Assembly (NCBI GenBank): GCA_002270565.1
Contig: NQMI01000014.1
Span: 1 to 64,000 of the forward strand
Length of the DNA: 64,000 nucleotides
Source of the DNA: Stenocarpella maydis
Taxonomy: Eukaryota; Ascomycota; Sordariomycetes; Diaporthales; Diaporthaceae
Direction of reading: 5' to 3'
Shown: piece by piece, positions 55,030 through 64,000 of the stretch
Numbering within the stretch: the stretch's first letter is position 1
Layout of the letters: the number at the start of each line of letters is the position of its first letter
Notes under the pieces: generated by a model
The model's database searches: none
What the model was told of the DNA's origin: nothing
What the model saw: the letters and a program-made list of their open reading frames with translations, nothing else
Made by a program: the position numbers and the translations under genes

Positions 55030-57272
55030 TCAGAAGGCCCTCTCGCGCACCGTAACCTTCAAGTCTGTCTGCTTCACAAACCACACATTATACGTCTTGA
55101 GGTCTGCGTCCGGGTCCACCAGCTTGAAGTCAAATTTTCGCACCAGTTGTGGAATCAACTTGCACATCTCCATCATTGAGATATTTTTACCCAGGCAGGT
55201 TCTTGCACCATGACCAAACTGAAAGGGATGTCAGAAAATATTCTCTGCGCTGATACACCGCGATAATAGTAGCAGAGGTATGAAAGGGGAAACACACCGC
55301 CAGGAAGTATCGGTCCATTTTGAGGTCAACCTCATCGTTATCAGTGAGCCATCTTTCAGGTCTGAAGTCATCAACGCGATCGCCAAACACTTCTGGGTTG
55401 CTATGCGCGACCCAGGAGTTGATACCCACGTGCGTCTAAATATTCGCGTTTCCAGTCAGCAGGGCAAAGAACTCTGTGAGTTCACTTACAGGACCGGTAG
55501 TGCAGAAGAAGAGCCGTTCAAGAGACTCGTAGGTCTGTCCCGTCACGAGAAACTTACTCCTTCTGGGAAGAATTGGCCAGCGAGCTTAGCTCCTCCCCTG
55601 GGAACTACTCGCTGCAACGGTAGACCTGCTGCAGGATGAAGCCTGATAGCCTCTTTGATGACTGCCTGGAGGTAAGGCATTTTCTGAGCATCACTGAAAG
55701 TAAGACTGTCGCTGATTTCCCCACTAGCAATCATGTTGTCAATTTCTGTGCGCAACTATCATCGACTTGTGAGCCTTCAAGTTCAGAAATCTCGGGCCTT
55801 CATAAGTAGTTGGTGCATTGTCTCTCGTACCTTCGTAAAGCACATGGGGTGCTTCAATAAGTTCCACATTACAGCTGTTAGACTGATACTCGTCGTGTCA
55901 CTGCCGGCGTTAATGTTGGACGCAGCGATGTTGTAGACTTCTGTGTCAGTGAAGTAGTCAGGTTTCTCATTGTGCAATTTTAAGGCGCGAGCCAGGAAGA
56001 AGGTGTCGCCGATGGGTTTTTCCGTTTTGTATTTGTGCATTTCCGCTCTCACAAATTGGATAATCTTGACCATGCCTTGAGCTCCTGTGGCCCCATACAT
56101 GAAGAGAAACTTATGGAGTTCCGGATAGATACCGACTCGAGCTGCGTAAACTATGAAGAAGTCGAGGTACCGAATGAGGTTCATATCATCTCGTCCGGCA
56201 TCGAGAAAGCCGAACCGCTTTGCGACCTGCAGCCCTCTATATTAGCTCCACTGTTTCAATTTTCCGATAGGTGAGGAGAGTTTTGGATAATTTCTGGTCC
56301 GATAGAACGTTGAGATAGCGCTGGTCCTACTGTTATATTTCCAATGACGTCAAAAGCATAGCATTGCATCTGCATTGTTAGCGTCAGCAGTTAAAGAATC
56401 TACCCCAGGTAGCAAGAAGTTTCCTGAGAACACAGAGAAAGCACTTGAGGCCCCAGTGTGTCCATAGCTTTGACGCACAGACCAGAGAAAGGGCACCCAT
56501 TTTCAAGAAATCCGAACTCGTGTCCAGAAGCTGCTTACCCATTGTTGCAAATCCAGAGGAGTACCAGCCCTGTGTAGGTCTATCAATAACCAGCTTCCAG
56601 TATCGCTGGGTGCAATCAGTGGTCTTTTATCAGAACTCACTCTGAGAGCTCTCGAAACCTGGTCTCGACTAGACCAATACATTCGTCGACCTGCGATTCC
56701 ATTCTTATGAGAGATGTCATGGTACTACACCACCATGTCAGAAAAGAATTCAATCTACTTATTCCACGGTTGTGTTGGGATGCCATTAAACCAGCCTGCC
56801 AGAAGCGCGTGATATATTGGGCGGTGGGATACACTTACTATAATCCTGCCAGCTTCTTCCTGATCGCCATGTGCTTGTCGTTATCGGGCATCTGGAACAA
56901 ATTCCACTGATCTTTAAAAGGCAGCCCGCTCGCCGTATACCATGGGCCTTTGTTAAAGGCGGTGCCGAGGCCATAGATGAGCTTGACGGCGGCAGGGTCG
57001 TCGAGCGAGAACTCATTTGGTGCGAGGCGTACCACAGGGCCATATTTGCGGTGCAGTTCGATATTGAGGCGTGGGAGTTCCCCAGTCCAGACCTTCTGCA
57101 GGTACCACAGCCGACTGAAACGTGCTGCGAAGGGTCCTGGAACGGCCCTCAATGGGGACGCTGCTGCTCGGATCAAGGAGCAGACGATAGCAATACCAGC
57201 TAGGGCCGCCACGCATAGCAGAACTAGTCCCGATGCGCTCGTTTTCCTCGCTGTGCTGTAGATCACCTCCAT
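55030..57272 (-). CDS. Cytochrome P450 monooxygenase, eight exons
   Basis: Membrane-anchored haem monooxygenase of the ER, 502 residues. Exons fit in phase throughout: 57272-56839, 56724-56641, 56569-56539, 56369-56331, 56226-55831, 55755-55558, 55435-55298, 55218-55030. An N-terminal hydrophobic helix (~15-37) is followed by a proline hinge (R-A-V-P-G-P-F). The I-helix has A-G-S-D-T-T (~302-307), the K-helix E-A-I-R (~363), then F-R-P-E-R-W, and the haem loop F-G-H-G-A-R-T-C-L-G (Cys448). The overall pattern resembles pisatin-demethylase-type fungal P450s. Two exons are very small (31 and 39 bp). All catalytic landmarks are intact. Substrate unknown. Confidence 0.93.
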
Positions 57273-58271
57273 GGCCTAGACGAATATCCGAGATATAAGC
57301 GCTGCACGGTGACCGGTATTAGAAAAGAGTCGTTGAAACTAGTAGTCAAGACGCCATACTGGTTATGAGGTGGGGGATGCTGACCAGTCTCTCTATGGAT
57401 GTGACCAGTTACCATGGAAGAGCAATGAGGGGTCATAGAAAGGGCGTGACTAGTCCCAATAAGATTAGGCCTCCTCGTCCATTTGTTGACTCCACATGGC
57501 AAAACTCTCGTCGACCCAATTGAGAGCTACAACTGGGTTGAAAAAAATCAAATGTTGTGATACATTTTCTCTCCGACCAGACGACGCCCAAAGGAGCTCA
57601 TAGTGGCACCCAAAAAAAGTCGAAAGAGAGAGAGAGAGATAAGAAAAGATATAAAGACAGCTGTTGGCTGGGTCACGTATTGCAATACGATCGGGTCGTT
57701 GGTGGTTGTGTATATTCGCTCTATGGAGGAAGTCGTAGAGTTGAGGGCGTAGCCCGCACAACAGTTGGGGGCTATATACTGGTCTTATGCTAACTAAGCT
57801 GGCACTTAGTTATCACACTGCTACAGTCACCTACTATAGTTTCCCACTGCTATCTTCTACATATATTAGGCCCAGTGCTTCCCCTGCTTAAGTAGTTGGA
57901 TAAGCCTAATGTTATTTAAAAAGCTATTAACACTGAGGCTGGGCTTGATTCTTTAGTGTGGATGCGTGATGAAAAATAGGCTATATATATAAGGAGATAG
58001 CTAAAGTCTGGAAATGTATAAGTTAACAGGCATACCGAGATTGTCCCTAATGCCCCCTTTGGGGGCTATAAGCAAAGCGGGCTGGGCGTTAAATGGGGCG
58101 TGGAAGGGATAAAGTCGTACTGCAACCTGCAGGCTGTCTACACTAGGCCGCATTGATATGAGAGAGGCCCCTGGAGGTTCAAGCAGACAGTGTCATCACG
58201 GCGTGTTGCGCACTTGCCTGTGTGCTTGCTGGGGATTCTAATTGATTTTGGAATTGGGTTTTCACATTCTA
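57273..58271. other. Intergenic with LTR fragment and GA microsatellite
   Basis: Upstream of the P450. A GA-rich run lies at ~57621-57656. From 57662 a sequence matching the nested LTR of element 1 begins. No gene recognised. Confidence 0.5.
57662..57740 (+). mobile_element. LTR start related to the nested solo LTR at 32721-32933
   Basis: Begins TGTTGGCTGGGTCACG and continues with TATTGCAATACG; both blocks match the minus-strand start of the 32721-32933 LTR, and a GGGCGTAGCCCGC block is shared further on. The right end and a target duplication could not be located, so only the recognisable part is given. Confidence 0.55.
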
Positions 58272-58489
58272 GTCACTAGACTCAACTCAGAGGATACTAG
58301 TATCCTTTTTTAAGACACATACTACATCCCAAAAGCCCCAACCAACTCAATCCAAGTTCAGAGTCCTTATATGGGATTCATTTCTCTATATATAGAGAGG
58401 ACTCTGAACTCGGACCAAGTTGGTTGGGGTTTTCGGGATTTAGTATGTGTCTTAAAAAAAAGGATAGCCTCTGAGTTAAGTCTGGTGAC
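58272..58489. mobile_element. Foldback MITE, 218 bp, flanked by TA
   Basis: Ends GTCACTAGACTCAACTCAGAGG and its approximate reverse complement form arms of about 90-95 bp around a short AT-rich loop (~58365-58402). A TA dinucleotide stands on each side (58270-58271, 58490-58491), the target choice of Tc1/mariner elements. No coding capacity. The right TA is the first two bases of a TACCTAGGTA palindrome. Confidence 0.75.
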
Positions 58490-58491
58490 TA

Positions 58492-59160
58492 CCTAGGTAG
58501 AATGGGTGGACGGATAGCGCTCAATACTGGTAGATGCAAATAAAAATTGGATGACATGATGTCTTTGCAGCTTAAGCTGGCCTTCACTATTTTCATTTCT
58601 CACCCACGCCACCCCCCTACGATAGCATGCATTACCAACCCCCACATAACCGTCTTAATTTGTAGAAAGACCGATGCGTTACACCCTCAACTATAATCCA
58701 GGCTGCCGCAGGACTCAGTCGATGATGCCAACAAATGAGCAGCTCAAACACACATGATCGTCCTGTTAAGACGGTGTGCGCTGGTTGCCTGTCGTTTTTT
58801 TTTTTTTTTTTTTGGCACAGCACTGAGGGCGTCTGGGGGAAAATACCTTCGCTACCACTCCCTCCCCCACCCAACCAAAGGACGTTCTGTCTCGAGAATT
58901 TCTTCTCTCCCACGCCAGGACCGGAGCTGCGGCTTGAGAGCAGTGTGCCCCGTGCCTGGTCCTGAATCTCCATTCTTAGTCAGGCGTAAAACTTTGCAAA
59001 AAAGCCCGGCCCGGCCACCGACCTGGGCATCCGCGCCGCCGTCGAGGTCATCCCATCTTGACAAGGAAACAAGTCGACGCACGCCCACCTCAACACTGCT
59101 GCCCTTGGCCCCTGCCTGTAAGAGTGTATGCTCTGCACTCAGCCGCACGGCTGCAGACGA
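58492..59160. other. Intergenic
   Basis: Holds a T-run of about 20 at 58794-58814. The open frames that cross it are low-complexity artefacts. No gene recognised. Confidence 0.5.
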
Positions 59161-59600
59161 GATGCCGGGCCCTATTCTTTCAACCCCCGAGGAGATTGAA
59201 TACATGCAAGAGCATCCGAGCTACAACATCGTCCCCAGTCTCATCGCCTGCCGACAACATGTCCCGCCCTGGCCACGATATTCATTGCTTCCCGCCTGTA
59301 GTCCCATCAAATCAACCATGGCCGCTTGAGGCTGGACGCCAGTGATTACCTGTCCATCGCCGCCTTGGTCGTGTTCTCAACCCGACCTAAATAGAACTCC
59401 CAGCTTTTGAACCGGCCCGAGAATGACAGCGAAGTAGGCTCTATACATACCCTACAATGTTGTGATAGGCCTGATCACTCCTTACGGTGTCTACTGCTAT
59501 TGATGGGATGGGGGCACTCTAGCTGGTGGGCGAAAGATGAGCCGATCAACATATCTCAGATGATCTATGTCATCCGAGTCTGCAAGGCTGGTAAGATCTT
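59161..59600 (+). pseudogene. Decayed fungal rhodopsin-domain (PTH11-like) gene, N-terminal part
   Basis: From ATG 59161 the frame reads like the amino end of these receptors (T-P-E-E-I-E-Y-M-Q-E-H-P, V-P-S-L-I-A). The first helix then appears in another frame (A-T-I-F-I-A-S-R-L followed by a stop), next L-D-A-S-D-Y-L-S-I-A-A-L-V-V, and after a gap W-W-A-K-D-E-P-I-N-I-S-Q-M. Frame changes and stops indicate a relic, and helices 3-7 are not seen. Confidence 0.5.
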
Positions 59601-59935
59601 TATATTTGCGAGCAATACTATCTGATGCGTCCGGGGATGTTACGTACTGGTTTGAGATTTAATGTTGAGGAGTGAGGGCTGCGTATCTCAACCCCCTGCT
59701 TTTAGTGCTGCTAATTGATAGTTGGTAATTTCCTAGAACGCGACCAAACAAGGCAGTATCTTGGAATTTTGTTGCAAAATTCGGTGATTGTTCTCAAGGA
59801 CAGGAAATTCCCGATAGGCCGGGTAAATTCTTAGAAACAGTGACTACTTTTCGTCTTAGTGATCATGACAGCCTTCCCAAGATCTAGTCCACGGCGGCCT
59901 CTATGCCTGCTGGCCCTACACCCCCTGAACAACAT

Positions 59936-60505
59936 TCAAGAACAAGGGCAGATTTTCTTCAGCTCGTTCATCCGGCGCAGTCCCGCCGCCTTTCCCGATG
60001 TAGCCGACAGATTACCACCCATCAGCCTGGGTAGGAATCTGTTCCGGTAGAATAAGCGTGACCAGTTGTCCATTAGCGCAGAGGCTATTTCCGACAACAG
60101 TGCCAGATATTTCTTGGACAGCTCCTCGAACTTGGCATCTGGTACATTTCCCGTCTCTTTCATGTGCGCTATTGCCACCAGTATCGGCCGGGCCTTGACA
60201 GCATAGGCATCTGCTACGGCAGTCTTGGCTGCCTCTGCATTTCGGTAGTAGTCGGTGGCGCTGTTGATGATGCCTTGCATGAACAAAGCCGACGGCGGGA
60301 AGAAAGCAAGGCGCGGTGGCATCCAATCCGAGCACCTCGAAGAGCGTTGGCGGAGCGTTGGGCATTGCCTGGGCCGAGCCTGGCGCAAGGGCAACGGAGA
60401 TGTTGGCAAGACGCGAATGCAGCCTGCAGATGAGCTGATGGGAGGTTTGTTCCTCTGGGCTGCCAGCTTGCTCACCAATTCCCTCCCCTTCATAGGCGGC
60501 TCCAT
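59936..60505 (-). CDS. Unrecognised helical protein fragment
   Basis: A 189-codon minus frame. From Met at 60280 it has a protein-like, strongly helical pattern (Y-Y-R-N-A-E-A-A-K-T-A-V, F-E-E-L-S-K-K-Y-L-A-L-L-S-E-I). The upstream part reads better in a different frame (F-E-V-L-G-L-D-A), suggesting a one-base frameshift near 60320. It may be a decayed gene. No family recognised. Confidence 0.35.
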   Translation of the reverse strand: MEPPMKGRELVSKLAAQRNKPPISSSAGCIRVLPTSPLPLRQARPRQCPTLRQRSSRCSDWMPPRLAFFPPSALFMQGIINSATDYYRNAEAAKTAVADAYAVKARPILVAIAHMKETGNVPDAKFEELSKKYLALLSEIASALMDNWSRLFYRNRFLPRLMGGNLSATSGKAAGLRRMNELKKICPCS

Positions 60506-60650
60506 CTGTTGAACAGAATGCCGCCCCTAACCCTGAAACCAAGCGTGTCCTGCGCTTATAAAAGCTTCTTTCATTTGTTTTTGTTCTTTCTAGAAACTTA
60601 GACCTTAAGGCGGATTTTACTTCTACGAATTCAGAGTGCTTAGGACACAT

Positions 60651-62324
60651 GGCTGTTCCACACCATCCGGCCCTGCGAAGGAGAGCTCATCAGAATCCTT
60701 GGGCTTGTGGGTGTGGATGGCCCACGTCCATCCCAGAACCCCCATGCCCGCATAGACGGCGAAGGCTGGCGTAAGCACAAGCAGGCCTGGGAGCAAATTG
60801 ACGGCGATGGCAGAGATTGTTTACTCAAGGTCGTCTTCGGGGCTCGGGATGCATATCCATCTCTCATTCCATGATGTTTCATCCGGGCCGGGCCCTGCTG
60901 GTTCTGCCAGGGTGGTTGCAAACGCCATTGTGAAGGGCGTTGAGGTTATAGGATGCTGTACCAAGCATGGCGATGACCCAGATGAGCGGTAAGGCCATGT
61001 TCTTGGAATTTCGCAAAAGAGGCTGTAATGGTTGGCAAAGTTGTTTCTGTCAGCGAGAGCTTGAACGGCGATGTTGCTTCCAGTTTTACCAGTGTACGTT
61101 CTTTTACAGACCGCCGTCTAAGATGTCGAGGTCCCACATCTGGCTTCTTTGAGGCTTGAATCAGGGCTGAGATCATGATTCTTTGTTGATCTTGTCTCAT
61201 ATGCAACTGCTCATTAAGTCCCTGGACGGACCATGGGATTTTGCAACATGATAAATGATGGCATGCTCTCTAGAGCTATGTACACCTGGGCAGACGAGGA
61301 TGGTTGGTTATGGCTGGAGAAGTCCTAGGTTTGGGAACGCAGAGCTGAGGTCGGTGGCGCTAAGTAACTACCTAGGTAGCTAAGACACTAGGGTGGCTTA
61401 GGGACGTCCATCTACTTGACCATTGGATTCAAGGTGCCCACAGATTCAGGAGCACAGCGGTTGGTCCAGGAAGCACGAGGCCCTGTATCTTCTACATATC
61501 ATAGGGGCTCGCAGCACTCCCTATAGCTTTTTCCATGGCGAGCCCCTGGTTCGATCAAATCTAAAAGGTTGGTGGGCTCTGGTGAACCGCAGGGATAAGC
61601 GCGAATCAGGTAACCCAAAGCACTTGTGAGGTGAGACTTGAAGGGGCTCTGAGAGGAAGAGGATTTCTCTGGAAGGGCTCTGGAGAGGGGGGGGGCCAGC
61701 ATTTGCCACGTAGCTTAAGCAGGTCGCTTCCATCTGTGTTTAACTGAGTGAGTTATCGATTTTCAGTTCCTCGCCGTCCACCCTCCATCCTTAATATCAC
61801 CATCTGCAACCAGGTTGTTCCGGAGACGAGACCAGTCTTTGTCAGTAAAGAAAGACTTTTGTGACAGATGGTATCACACGCTCATTTTCATTTGCGAAGT
61901 ATCAAAAGTACGCATTGCCCAGGGGCGTCATGTTTCATACCAGAAGTAAACAAAGAATGCACAGGTCATGTGTGGGTGGATTCCTTTGAGCAGCCAAAAC
62001 ATTTTGAGGCACCGAACGACTCTGTGGCTTCTAAGCAGAAATTGTGCTCTTGTTTGATGAGCGGTCAGGCAGTCAACATGTCCTGATTGGACACAAGTCA
62101 TGATAGGTTTGCAGGAGATCTCCAATAACCATAGATATGAGTGCTAAAAACTCTGACTTCGATTCCAGACTTCATCGATCCTTGGGCCTTTTGACAAACT
62201 CTGCATCTTTGCAAACCTGAACCTCCCAGTCTTGCCTAAAGTTGCTTTCAAACCACTCTTACTGTGGCAAAGAATCAGAGCACATCGTTGAATTAGCGCC
62301 TGCTACAAGTGACCGCGTAATACT
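60651..62324. other. Intergenic, mostly featureless
   Basis: A minus-strand frame near 60920-60690 has a short hydrophobic, protein-like run (L-L-V-L-T-P-A-F-A-V-Y-A-G) after an in-frame stop and might be a gene remnant. TACCTAGGTA lies at 61369-61378. Nothing else supported. Confidence 0.4.
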
Positions 62325-63942
62325 TTGGATGGAATGGCACCGCCAGCCGCTCCCCAGACCGCAAGGCAGCGCTACTTTTCGAACCTTCCAAACGGCCATC
62401 ACCTTGAGCCCATTCCAATGAAAGCCCAAGCGACAACGATGGACCGCCTAGGCCAGGGTATCAGGGCCGTACACAAGAGCATGGGCTATCAGCTCCCTGG
62501 CCACGGGCTCACCCCGCCGTCCACCATCGAGGAGCTGCAGGAACGTGCTGCCAACGACCTCTACGATCTCTCACGGGCCTCCAGCGAGATCAACATAGAA
62601 AAGACGCTCCAGGTCATTGTTCGCGCATGGGGGGTTCGTGGAGGCGGACCAATGCTTGTACTCGGGGCCATTTTCACGTGTCCCGAGAAAGATCCCGTCT
62701 ATCGGTTTCTGGATTGCGCTGACGACACTGGAGTCATGCCTATGGAGCATGTGTTCTGGATCCACTTCAGTATAGGGGGTGCGGACGCCGGGTGTGGCTC
62801 TTCTGGTTTCTCTGCCGTCAAGCCTCAACCCCTGAAGGAGGAGGACGGCTTGTTGGCGACAGGAGACGGCCTGGCCTTGACGCTGGTCCAGCCAGTTCGC
62901 TCGTTGATCCAAGACACACATGAGAGCAGTCAGTCAATGCTCCGGCATATCCAGCTCGGCCTGGGCGTCCCATTGCCTTTCAACACCACGGATAACCGTC
63001 CCCTCGTTCAAGTTGGTAACATCACAAATGCACATCGGCTTGGGCCATCAGGTACCTACCTTGTCCGCGAACAATTCGACCCAGCCGGGGAATCTGGACG
63101 GTACGGACCCCAACAGAGGTCTAGCGGAGCACAATGAACCCCGTTTTCGGCCCAGGAGCAGCAGCGCAGATGCCAACATCGGTGATGACAGGCGAGGATC
63201 ATTTCTCGCCGCTGTTGCACAAATCGCTTCCCTAACAGAACAGGGGTCTTTCTTTCTCTGCTACTGCATCTCGCTAGTCCTTCGCGGGCTTGCAACTCTC
63301 TGGCGTTATGGCTTCGTCGCCCTGATGGTCGTGCTCTTATTTTATCGCATGTCGATCGTCGAGGAAGTCTGGACCGGGTGCTCAAGAAGTATGATATGGT
63401 GTCCTGCTGTGGCCATGCAGGTTCTTACGGGGCACCTGGGATGGGCTTTTGCCGATGTGATGAGCCACGACAGAAATGTCGCCAACCGGGCATCTCTGTC
63501 CTCGTGGGTCACTCCCACCATGTCGATAGTGCTAACGCAACCCTCGAGTGCCCCGACGGCCGAGCCCAATATCGGCGTTGAATTTGAGCGAGGCGCGGTT
63601 GTGGCCAACGCCCTGATGGTCGTCCATGATGAACTGCCCGAGTTCCTTCGAGAGTCTCAAGGCAGCGACAGGGCTCTGGCCGACGGTGCCAGCGAGGTCC
63701 GCACCATTGTGACGGGTCTTGCAAAGCTTACCGTCGACTGGGGACAGGAGATCCGTGACGAGTTGGACATCCTCGAAGGGCTAGGACATCAGCTCTGGCG
63801 ATGGCGGCGGCGATATCCATGGTGTCTCGCCAGCTCTTCCGAGCACCACGACGACAACAGTGGTGACTGCCATGAGGGAGATGCCGGGCGTCAGTTTCAA
63901 CGGGATAGGTTCCAAGAGTACCACAGGTCAGGCAGGCACTAG
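62325..63942 (+). CDS. Hypothetical fungal membrane protein
   Basis: Exon 1 is 62325-63051; a 67-bp intron (GTACCT donor, CAGAG acceptor) leads in phase to 63119, and the frame runs to a stop at 63942, giving about 516 residues. Residues ~60-200 are mixed. Exon 2 has Ser/Arg-rich sequence and then one or two hydrophobic helices (C-Y-C-I-S-L-V-L-R-G and V-A-L-M-V-V-L-L-F-Y), followed by an amphipathic region (E-L-P-E-F-L-R-E, W-G-Q-E-I-R-D-E-L). The last ~50 residues look unlike protein, and another frame stays open to the window edge, so a further intron and exons beyond 64000 are possible. Family not recognised. Confidence 0.55.
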
Positions 63943-64000
63943 GAAAGACCGTGGACCTACGTGGGCATCGGCAAAGGGCCCGACCAGGCACAGCAGCGCC

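Noticed and set aside
58754..59329. 191-codon plus frame with a phenylalanine run
   Set aside because: The run is a poly-T tract and the rest lacks pattern; only the part after 59161 resembles a known family, in broken frames.
1..64000. tRNA genes or CRISPR arrays
   Set aside because: No A-box/B-box pair with cloverleaf potential and no regularly spaced direct repeats with unique spacers were seen.

Overview
The window is nuclear DNA of a filamentous ascomycete, most likely a sordariomycete. Genes carry short GT..AG introns (44-236 bp) and encode fungal families: 7-TM fungal rhodopsin-domain protein, cytochrome P450, HSPA12-like Hsp70, 2EXR domain, secreted aspartic protease. Transposon relics carry the C-to-T and G-to-A decay expected of repeat-induced point mutation (RIP). 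I saw no tRNA, rRNA or CRISPR. All names come from reading motifs and splice phases by eye; no database was searched.

Layout. 1-5030 is an AT-rich, RIP-decayed transposon nest: a Ty3/Gypsy gag on the minus strand, a solo LTR with target duplication, and a Fot1/pogo transposase with two single-N assembly gaps. 6.4-15.4 kb is gene-rich: 7-TM protein, a broken 2EXR gene, a secreted M20 carboxypeptidase, an NTF2/SnoaL-like protein, and an N-carbamoyl amino-acid hydrolase-like M20 enzyme. 15.8-25 kb holds an HSPA12-like Hsp70 gene (with an apparent nonsense codon) between two divergent members of one unrecognised family, the second being coiled-coil. 25.5-29.1 kb has a coiled-coil PPxY protein and a DRB0094-type RNA ligase.

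30.1-33.1 kb is a 3-kb RIP-decayed mobile element. A 682-bp non-decayed relative lies inverted at 47.9-48.6 kb. Both have identical asymmetric ends and 4-bp flanking duplications, and I cannot assign them to a known superfamily. 34-45 kb mixes decayed genes (an unidentified one, a Baeyer-Villiger monooxygenase, a proline iminopeptidase) with an intact alpha-carbonic anhydrase and an intact aspartic protease. 49.6-57.3 kb is an intact accessory enzyme set: alpha/beta-hydrolase, metallo-beta-lactamase-fold hydrolase, cis-CaaD-like tautomerase and an eight-exon P450. 57.6-64 kb has an LTR fragment, a TA-flanked foldback MITE, a decayed rhodopsin-domain gene, and a hypothetical membrane protein near the right edge.

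Across the intergenic DNA the 10-bp palindrome TACCTAGGTA occurs exactly seven times, far above chance.
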